Below, one piece after another: positions 7,839-14,255 of a stretch of DNA of 35,633 nucleotides (the first letter of the stretch is position 1; every line of letters begins with the position of its first letter). The DNA comes from an uncultured Spartobacteria bacterium (lineage in GTDB: Bacteria; Verrucomicrobiota; Verrucomicrobiia; Chthoniobacterales; JAATET01). The DNA lies in the NCBI GenBank assembly GCA_937901895.1, contig CALGTD010000102.1, forward strand, positions 1-35,633, written 5' to 3'. The translations under genes were made by a program, and so were the position numbers. Under the pieces are notes generated by a model. It was not told where the DNA came from. It saw only the letters and a list, made by a program, of their open reading frames with translations, and searched no databases.

Positions 7839-8867
7839 GTGAATCGGAAGCGCCCCCCCACCCAGAAGGATGTTGCCGAGGCCGCTGGCGTGCATCAGAC
7901 GACCGTCTCGCTCGCTCTGCGCAATCATCCGAGCGTGCCCGCAACGACACGCCGGCGGATCCTCGCCACGGCTCGCCGTCTCGGCTATCGCAAGCATCCG
8001 CTGGTTTCCGCGTTGATGCGCATGCGCATGCGCGCCGGAGGCGGTGGGGAAATTCACACCGCCCTCGCTTTTCTCACGGACTTCCCGACGGAGAACGGCT
8101 GGCGCGAATCGCCGACGGCCTGGGAGATGTATTGCAGCGCGCAGCGGCGCGCCCGGGAACTCGGCTATCGCCTCGATCCATTCTGGCTGCGGGACTCGAA
8201 GATCAAGCCCCGCCGGCTCGCGCAAATTCTGCATGCGCGCAATGTCCACGGAGTTCTCCTCGCGCCGACACCGCAGCCTGTTGGATCCCTCGACTTCGAT
8301 TTCGGACGCTTTGCCTCCGTCGGCCTCGGCGCGAGCACCGAGGCTCCGTGCATTCTCAGTGTCGTGCATGATCATTTCAGCGGCATGCAGGAGACGCTGG
8401 CACGATGCCGGGCGGCAGGTCGTCGGAGGCCGGCGCTGTATCTCGGTGAACCGGTGAATGATCACGTGCGGGAAAAATGGATGGCCGCGTGGATGCTTCC
8501 CACCGCGACGCTTCCGGCGAGGGATCGCATCCCCCCGCTTGCACCGCTTCGATGGGACGGTGCGAAGATGGACACGTGGCTGCGGAGGCACCGACCGGAT
8601 GCATTGATCGGAACCTTCGGCGAGTCACCGCTTCCCTTTCTCGCGGACGCCGGATGGCGGGTGCCCCGCGAGCTGGTCGTGGCGAGCCTGAACCTGCACG
8701 AGCCCTCCGGGCCGCTCGCCGGAATCGACCAGGCTTCCGCGGTCATCGGCGCGCGCGCGGTCGAGCTTCTGATTGGCCAGATCGAGCGCAACGAAGAGGG
8801 CCTTTTGCCAGAGCGCCAGCTTCTCCACATCGCCGGACACTGGCATTCCGCGGCGTCCTTTCGCTGA
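7839..8867 (+). CDS. LacI-family transcriptional regulator
   Basis: A 342-residue DNA-binding protein. The N-terminal helix-turn-helix reads PTQKDVAEAAGVHQTTVSLALRN and is followed by the hinge region RRILATARRLGYRKHPLVSALM. The rest is a periplasmic-binding-protein-like effector domain ending with the family feature of a conserved Asp/Gly and dimerisation region (AGIDQASAVIGARAVELLIGQI). The GTG at 7839 puts the HTH at residue ~7, as usual for LacI; a TTG at 7800 would add 13 residues but overlaps the likely -10. The effector is unknown. By position it should control the divergent GH130-MFS unit and itself, probably through the 13-bp inverted repeat. The HPLVSALM-type linker is common in verrucomicrobial regulators as I remember them. 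Confidence 0.9.
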   Translation: MNRKRPPTQKDVAEAAGVHQTTVSLALRNHPSVPATTRRRILATARRLGYRKHPLVSALMRMRMRAGGGGEIHTALAFLTDFPTENGWRESPTAWEMYCSAQRRARELGYRLDPFWLRDSKIKPRRLAQILHARNVHGVLLAPTPQPVGSLDFDFGRFASVGLGASTEAPCILSVVHDHFSGMQETLARCRAAGRRRPALYLGEPVNDHVREKWMAAWMLPTATLPARDRIPPLAPLRWDGAKMDTWLRRHRPDALIGTFGESPLPFLADAGWRVPRELVVASLNLHEPSGPLAGIDQASAVIGARAVELLIGQIERNEEGLLPERQLLHIAGHWHSAASFR

Positions 8868-8918
8868 CGCCTTTTCAATGCATTTGCTTGAGCGGCAGTA
8901 ATTTCCGAAGCAAAGCCA

Positions 8919-8948
8919 TTGCGAACGGAAACGCGGGAACGGTAGAAT
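8919..8948 (+). promoter_or_regulatory. Possible sigma-70-type promoter before the small conserved gene
   Basis: TTGCGA (8919-8924), an 18-base spacer and TAGAAT (8943-8948) resemble -35 and -10 elements. They lie in the 108-base gap between the LacI-type gene and the next ORF, with the ATG at 8976 about 27 bases after the -10. Low confidence, from sequence match only. Confidence 0.3.
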
Positions 8949-8975
8949 TCGCACGCGGCAACACCAGGCACAACG

Positions 8976-9305
8976 ATGCGAGCCAGCCTTGCGGACCGTT
9001 TCTGCGAACGGAACCGGATTCCCCCGTCCCGTTTTGTTCCCACCATGCTCCGGAAGTGTCTGTATCCGCACACCCTTCCGCTGCTCGTGTTGCGGCCCCG
9101 GATGTTTGAACGCGATCGTGAGTTCCTCGACGCGGTGGGGCGTTGCAGCGAGCTCGAGGAGCTGGAATCCACCGTGCGCGCGATGCCGTGGTATTACAGC
9201 GAGCGGTGGGCGTTCCGTCAGCGGTTCCGGCTGCGCGTCTCCGGGAGAAAGGTGATGGCCATCGCGAAGGAGCTTCTTCCAGCCGCCGGCCACGCACCCC
9301 CCTGA
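8976..9305 (+). CDS. Small conserved-looking protein of unknown function
   Basis: A 109-residue, arginine-rich, mostly helical protein with no signal peptide or membrane segment. I do not recognise a named family. The pattern (LADRFCERNRIPPSRF, then a hydrophobic stretch and RDREFLDAVGRCSELEELES) looks like an authentic coding sequence rather than a shadow frame, and resembles small hypothetical proteins I associate with Verrucomicrobiota. A second in-frame ATG at 9045 would give 86 residues and drop the LADRF region. A promoter-like sequence lies just upstream. It ends 48 bases before the glycyl-tRNA synthetase, so the two could be co-transcribed. No function can be assigned. Confidence 0.6.
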   Translation: MRASLADRFCERNRIPPSRFVPTMLRKCLYPHTLPLLVLRPRMFERDREFLDAVGRCSELEELESTVRAMPWYYSERWAFRQRFRLRVSGRKVMAIAKELLPAAGHAPP

Positions 9306-9353
9306 TTTTCTCTCTGTGCGAGGACGCGCGGTTTGCTTATCCTCCGCGGTCCT

Positions 9354-10715
9354 ATGTCCAAAGACGCCAACGCCCAGCGCATGGAGAAGATTGTCAGCCT
9401 TTGCAAGCGCCGGGGCTTCATTTTCCAATCCAGCGAGATCTACGGCGGACTGAACGGCTTCTGGGACTACGGCCCGATGGGTGCGGAGCTGAAGCGCAAC
9501 CTCAAGGATTTCTGGTGGCGTCGCAACGTGCGCGAACGTGAGGACATGGTCGGTATGGACGGCTCGATCATCATGAACCGCGCGGTCTGGAAGGCGAGCG
9601 GCCACGAGGAGACGTTCAGCGATCCAATGGTGGACTGCAAATCCTGCAAGGCGCGTCACCGCGACGATCAGCTTCCGGAGAAGGACGGTGCGAAATACTG
9701 CCCGAACTGCGGCAGTCGTGATCTCACCGAGCCCCGGGCCTTCAACCTCATGTTCAAGAGCTACGCCGGTCCCGTGGAGAGCGAGGACAACCTCGTGTAT
9801 CTCCGCCCCGAGACGGCGCAGGCGATTTTCGTGCAGTTTCGCAACGTGCTCGACACATCGCGGAAGAAGCTTCCCTTCGGCATTGCGCAGGTCGGAAAGG
9901 CGTTTCGAAACGAGATCAACCCCCGCAACTACACGTTTCGCTCGCGCGAGTTCGAGCAGATGGAGATCGAGTATTTCTGCCGCGCGGAGGACGGCCTCGC
10001 ACTCACCGACTACTGGCTCGAGGAGCGTCTGAAATTTTACGAGGACATCGGCATTCCGCGCTCGAAGATCCATGTCGTCGACATTCCGGACGGCGAGCGC
10101 GCGTTCTATTCAAAGAAGACCTACGATCTCGAATACGAGTTTCCGTTCGGTGTGAGCGAGCTGGAAGGCATCGCGTATCGGACGGACTACGATCTCTCGA
10201 AGCACATCGAGCACAGCGGCAAGCCGCTCGACTATTTCGACGAGGAGAAGAAGGAGCGCTTCATCCCCCACGTCGTGGAGCCGAGTGCCGGTGTCGACCG
10301 CACGACCCTCGCGCTGATTTGTGAGGCCTTCGACGAGGAAACGGTCACCGACGAAAAGGGCAAGGCGGAGACCCGCACCGTGCTGCGATTCCATCCGCGA
10401 ATGGCTCCCGTGAAATGCGGCGTCTTCCCGTTACTCAAGAACAAGCCCGAGCTCGTGGCGAAGGCCCGCGAGATCGTTGCAATGCTCCGTCCGCACATGA
10501 TGGTGCAATACGACGAGGCGGGGGCGATCGGCCGGCGCTACCGGCGTCAGGACGAGATCGGCACGCCGTTTTGCGTAACGGTCGATTTCGACACGATCGG
10601 CGAGAACGGTCCCGAAAATGCCGGCACGGTCACACTGCGGCACCGGGATTCGATGCAGCAGGAGCGCGTCGCGATCGACTCGCTGCTGCCGCGACTGCTT
10701 GGCGAGATCGCCTGA
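9354..10715 (+). CDS. glyQS: Glycyl-tRNA synthetase, single-chain class II type
   Basis: A 453-residue enzyme that charges tRNA-Gly with glycine. It is the single-polypeptide (alpha2) form, not the bacterial GlyQ/GlyS heterotetramer. Visible markers are SSEIYGGLNGFWDYGPMGAELKRN near the N-terminus, the long insertion with a Cys-x2-Cys ... Cys-x2-Cys zinc-ribbon-like pattern (CKSC and CPNC, residues about 100-125), motif 2 (GKAFRNEINPRNYTFRSREFEQMEIEY) and motif 3 (EPSAGVDRTTLAL). The C-terminal anticodon-binding domain (APVKCGVFPL...RRYRRQDEIGTPFCVTVD) is complete. I chose ATG at 9354 because it begins the family-like MSKDANAQ sequence; an in-frame ATG 21 bases upstream adds unrelated residues. 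It converges on the arginyltransferase-like gene with only 4 bases between stops and no terminator visible. Confidence 0.96.
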   Translation: MSKDANAQRMEKIVSLCKRRGFIFQSSEIYGGLNGFWDYGPMGAELKRNLKDFWWRRNVREREDMVGMDGSIIMNRAVWKASGHEETFSDPMVDCKSCKARHRDDQLPEKDGAKYCPNCGSRDLTEPRAFNLMFKSYAGPVESEDNLVYLRPETAQAIFVQFRNVLDTSRKKLPFGIAQVGKAFRNEINPRNYTFRSREFEQMEIEYFCRAEDGLALTDYWLEERLKFYEDIGIPRSKIHVVDIPDGERAFYSKKTYDLEYEFPFGVSELEGIAYRTDYDLSKHIEHSGKPLDYFDEEKKERFIPHVVEPSAGVDRTTLALICEAFDEETVTDEKGKAETRTVLRFHPRMAPVKCGVFPLLKNKPELVAKAREIVAMLRPHMMVQYDEAGAIGRRYRRQDEIGTPFCVTVDFDTIGENGPENAGTVTLRHRDSMQQERVAIDSLLPRLLGEIA

Positions 10716-10719
10716 CGGA

Positions 10720-11463
10720 TCAATCGGTCGTCGCTTTCGTTGAACCGGCGATCCACGGCCGTCGCCAGACGAAATCCGGTGGCAGGGCCGTCCAGCCGTT
10801 TCCCCAGTCGAATGCTTCGAGGCCGCTCAGGCGCTTCTTGTAGTCGTAGAACGACGGAACGGTGTAGGCGTATCCGACGTAGAGGAATTCCATGCCCCGA
10901 CGGCGGGCCTCCTCGATCTCGAGAAGCAGGGTGAGGATGCCCGGACTGCGGTCTCCCATCGCGGGATCGAACATAGCGTAGACGCTCGACGCCGCGTTGC
11001 GACCCGCATCCATGAAGCTCACCGCCGCGAGCCTGCCATCCACGCGCACTTCGATCGCGACGTTCTCGCAGGGTCGATCGGCTGGTTCGTCGGACAAGAA
11101 ATCACGAAGGGAATCCGGAACGTCCGATTGGAAGCGGATGCGATGAATCCCAAACAGCGCGTCGTATTCCTCGCAGTGCCGGGTCGGAAGGACATGGGTC
11201 GTTGCGTCCCCGTTCCGTCGCAGAATCCGCCGCTGGCTTTTGGACAGGCCAAACTCCGAGAGTCGAATGCGCAATGCGAGCACGCCGCAGAGCGCGCTTC
11301 CGTGGAATGCGATGTTGTAGCGGAAGAAGTCGTCTCCGAAGTGCCGCCAGCCCGACGCAAGGAGTTCGTCCAGTTGCGGTGGGGTGAGCGTCGCGATGCG
11401 GGTCTCCTCGAAAATGGGCGTCGGCAGACCGTGGTCGGGAAAGCAGACGAGCGACATACCCAT
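10720..11463 (-). CDS. Arginyltransferase-like protein (ATE/Bpt family), cysteine cluster degenerate
   Basis: A 247-residue protein aligning by eye with bacterial aminoacyl-tRNA-protein transferases (Bpt/ATE), which add Leu or Arg to protein N-termini for degradation. The GNAT-like C-terminal domain is well kept: AVSFMDAGRNAASSVYAMFDPAMGDRSPGI, then YVGYAYTVPSFYDYKKRLSGLEAFDWGNGW. The N-terminal part still shows GWRHFGDDFFR ... LALRIRLSEFGLSKSQRRILRRN, corresponding to GFRRS...YRP.C..C..C.PVRV...F..S.SQRR in the family. The expected Cys-x2-Cys-x2-Cys stretch is reduced to one cysteine (SALCGVL). The start could be ATG 11463 or 11457. It is divergent from addB with a 71-base gap. Whether it still transfers amino acids, or acts on another aminoacyl-tRNA, is open. 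Confidence 0.75.
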   Translation of the reverse strand: MGMSLVCFPDHGLPTPIFEETRIATLTPPQLDELLASGWRHFGDDFFRYNIAFHGSALCGVLALRIRLSEFGLSKSQRRILRRNGDATTHVLPTRHCEEYDALFGIHRIRFQSDVPDSLRDFLSDEPADRPCENVAIEVRVDGRLAAVSFMDAGRNAASSVYAMFDPAMGDRSPGILTLLLEIEEARRRGMEFLYVGYAYTVPSFYDYKKRLSGLEAFDWGNGWTALPPDFVWRRPWIAGSTKATTD

Positions 11464-11466
11464 ATG

Positions 11467-11524
11467 CTAGCCGGAGCAGACGTGCCCGCCACTCGTGTTT
11501 GCGCGGGTCGACGGACCCGGCTAG
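11467..11524. repeat. 8-bp inverted repeat spanning the divergent ate-like/addB gap
   Basis: CTAGCCGG (11467-11474) and CCGGCTAG (11517-11524) are perfect inverse copies 42 bases apart, almost filling the intergenic gap between two divergent genes. They could be paired operator half-sites or chance in a GC-rich gap. Confidence 0.3.
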
Positions 11525-11534
11525 GCTCGCGCCC

Positions 11535-14255
11535 ATGCCCCGCCCGGAGCGAGTTTTTCTCGATTGGTCGAATCCCACGGCGCCCGCCGCCGCCGGCTGG
11601 CTGAATGCTCGACCGGGACGCGTGCTGACACTGGTGTCCACGCAGGCCGCCGGGCGCCGGCTCCGGGCGGCATTGCGCGATCCAGCGCATGTGGACATCC
11701 GCACTCCGACCCGTTTCCTCGAGCCCGACGGAGATCGGATTGCCGATCCGCTCGCCGCAGAGCTGGCGCTCGCCGCGGAACTCGCCGGACAACGCGCGGC
11801 GCGCTGCAACGCGCTTTTTCCAGCCGGCGTTCCTGCGCGCAACTTTTCGGAGAGGCTCGCTCTGGCCCGGCAGTTCCGGCGGGTGCAGGCGGAGGTGGCC
11901 GGCCATGGGCTCAGCATGGACGAGGCTGCCACGCGACTCTCCGGATCCGCGGATGCCTCGCGCTGGCGGGAGCTTGCCGGACTGATTGCCGCTGCCGACA
12001 ACGCGCTGCAACGCTCCGGATTTCACGAACGCCAGGGCGCATGGTTGCATGCGCTGCGCGATCCACAGATCCCCCGTGGCATCGATGAGGTGGTGGTGGT
12101 CTGCGTGCCGGATCTTCCCGGAGCGGTTGCCACCGCTCTCGAGAAGTTGGATCGCCCTGTCACCGTGCTGATTGCCGGCCCCCGCGAAGAGGACGCCTTC
12201 GATGCATGGGGTCGTCCCCTTCCGGAGACTTGGAACAGCCGGGATCCGGGATGGGCCGACTTCGACGCGCAGGTGCGCCTTTTTGGATCCCCGGATCAGG
12301 TGCGCGTGAACCTTTCGGACACCGTTGACATTGGCCTGCTCGACAGGGATCTGCTCCCCGCGCTCGAACGGTCCGCCGCCGCGTGCGGCCGCGCGATTCA
12401 CGACCCGACCGGGCGGTCGCTATCCGGGCACTGGCTTGCGCGAACATTGATGAACCTCGCGAGCCTGGCTGCGGAGCCGGCGTTTTCCCGGGGCATCGAC
12501 CTGCTTCGAAATGGTGCGGTGTGCGCGTGGCTTGAAGCGCGGATTCCGGACATCAATCTGGAGTTGGCGCTCGGTGAGGCCGACCGCATCGCTGCGTCCC
12601 ATTTTCCCTCAACGCTGCGTGCGGCGGGGCGGTGGATTCGCGAGGACGACCCTCTTGGCAGGGCACTCGAAGCGATTGAGGAAGTGCTGGCCGAGTTCCG
12701 CCGCGATCCTGCGGCCGTCTTTCGCAGACTTTCCTCCGAACTGGCGGATGCCTTTCGTTCGCGATTGGAGGGGGAGGAGACGGAGTTGCTGGAAGACGCT
12801 CTCGGGGAGATCTCGGTGGCACTGGATCGATTTGACGCAGCGTCGAATGTTCATTCCGGGATGTCGCCCGCCGACTGGCTTCATGTCTTTGGGGAATCCA
12901 TAGCGACCGTCCGTCTTTATCCCTCGCGCAAACCCGGAGCCATCGATGCGGCCGGATGGCTGGAACTGCCATGGAGCGAGTCTCCACGAGTCGTGCTGGC
13001 CGGAATGAATCTCGGTCGCGTGCCGGAGATGCCTGGTTCGGAGTTCATCTTGACGGAATCCGCGCGTGTGCATCTTGGAATGCCCGGCCGCGAAGCGCGG
13101 CGGGCGCGGGATGCCTACCAACTCGCACGCATCCTCGCCGTGCCGCGGCGCGTGGAAGCCATCGTGCTCGCTTCGGACACGGAGGGCTCGCCGCTCGAGC
13201 CGTCGCCGCTTCTCTTCGCTGGCGCGGGGGAGAGCCTTCCGGCGCGTGTGGAGCGTCTTTTCGCCGAGCCCTCGATTCCCGAGCCTGATCCCGCGTGGAG
13301 CGCCGGCTGGCTGCTCGACCCTCCGGTCGTTGAAATGCCGCGTGAAATTGCCGTGACCGATTTCCAGCGGTATCTCGATTGTCCCTTCACATTCTATCTG
13401 GCGCGTGTCGTGAAGATGGAAGCGTTCGATCCGGCGACGGATGAACTCGATGCGGCGCAGTTCGGCGATCTCGTGCATGCGGCGCTGCAAGGATGGGCGG
13501 AGGATTCCTCGGCGAGTGAATCGACGGATCCCGCGGTCATCGCCCGCTGCCTCCACGCCCATGTGGAAAAATGGACGGACCGGAATCTCGGCCGCCGGCT
13601 CTCGCTTCCGCTGCAGCTCCAGGTGGACTCGGTGCGCGCGAGACTGTCGGCATTTGCCGAATGGCAGGCGCGCGACCGCGCGTCGGGCTGGCGGGTGCGT
13701 GCGGTGGAAAAATCCTTCCACGATCTTCTTGGGCGACCGTGGCAGATCGACGGGTGGACGATCCGCGGCCGGATCGATCGCATCGACGAGAACGAGCGCG
13801 ACGGGCGATGGCGGGTGATTGATTACAAGACGTTCGACGCATCTGAAGGTCCCGCGCGCAAGCATCTGCGCGGATTCCGTGCACCCGATCGGACGTGGCC
13901 GCCGGAGTATGCACGCGTCGCAGGGAGGGCGGACTGGTGGATCAATCTCCAGCTGCCCCTTTATCGAAGGCTGCTCGTGGAGACCGGTCGGGACCCCGCT
14001 TCGCTGGTCTGCGGCTATTTCTGCCTGCCTAAGACCATTGCCGACGCCGGATTTCTGGCGTGGGAACAGCTGGACGATGCTCTCGAGGAATCCGCGATGA
14101 CCTGCGCGCGGGGAGTGTTGGCTGATCTTTCCCGGCGGAGGTTCTGGCCGCCGAATTCGCGCGCCGCTTACGCGGAGTTTGCCGATCACTTTGCGCCCGA
14201 CGCCGTGCGGGTGGTCGATCCGAATGGAGCGTTCATTCGTTCGTGTGCGGTATGA
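11535..14255 (+). CDS. addB: AddB-like subunit with PD-(D/E)XK nuclease domain
   Basis: A 906-residue protein resembling AddB of the AddAB helicase-nuclease, which processes double-strand breaks for RecA loading. The N-terminal half is an inactivated helicase-like fold: where a Walker A would sit it reads TLVSTQAAGRRLRAAL, with no GKT/S. The C-terminal ~300 residues are a RecB/Cas4-type nuclease. They comprise TDFQRYLDCPFTFYLARV, FGDLVHAALQ (His near residue 648), GRIDRIDENERDGRWRVIDYKT (Asp and Lys near 749-765) and a final helix. One cysteine of the AddB iron-sulfur motif survives (YLDCPF), but the C-terminal Cys-x2-Cys-x5-Cys is replaced by FWPPNSRAAYAEF, so no Fe-S cluster is expected. 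The ATG at 11535 is chosen over 11499 on sequence character. It overlaps the helicase gene by 4 bases (ATGA). Confidence 0.8.
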   Translation: MPRPERVFLDWSNPTAPAAAGWLNARPGRVLTLVSTQAAGRRLRAALRDPAHVDIRTPTRFLEPDGDRIADPLAAELALAAELAGQRAARCNALFPAGVPARNFSERLALARQFRRVQAEVAGHGLSMDEAATRLSGSADASRWRELAGLIAAADNALQRSGFHERQGAWLHALRDPQIPRGIDEVVVVCVPDLPGAVATALEKLDRPVTVLIAGPREEDAFDAWGRPLPETWNSRDPGWADFDAQVRLFGSPDQVRVNLSDTVDIGLLDRDLLPALERSAAACGRAIHDPTGRSLSGHWLARTLMNLASLAAEPAFSRGIDLLRNGAVCAWLEARIPDINLELALGEADRIAASHFPSTLRAAGRWIREDDPLGRALEAIEEVLAEFRRDPAAVFRRLSSELADAFRSRLEGEETELLEDALGEISVALDRFDAASNVHSGMSPADWLHVFGESIATVRLYPSRKPGAIDAAGWLELPWSESPRVVLAGMNLGRVPEMPGSEFILTESARVHLGMPGREARRARDAYQLARILAVPRRVEAIVLASDTEGSPLEPSPLLFAGAGESLPARVERLFAEPSIPEPDPAWSAGWLLDPPVVEMPREIAVTDFQRYLDCPFTFYLARVVKMEAFDPATDELDAAQFGDLVHAALQGWAEDSSASESTDPAVIARCLHAHVEKWTDRNLGRRLSLPLQLQVDSVRARLSAFAEWQARDRASGWRVRAVEKSFHDLLGRPWQIDGWTIRGRIDRIDENERDGRWRVIDYKTFDASEGPARKHLRGFRAPDRTWPPEYARVAGRADWWINLQLPLYRRLLVETGRDPASLVCGYFCLPKTIADAGFLAWEQLDDALEESAMTCARGVLADLSRRRFWPPNSRAAYAEFADHFAPDAVRVVDPNGAFIRSCAV

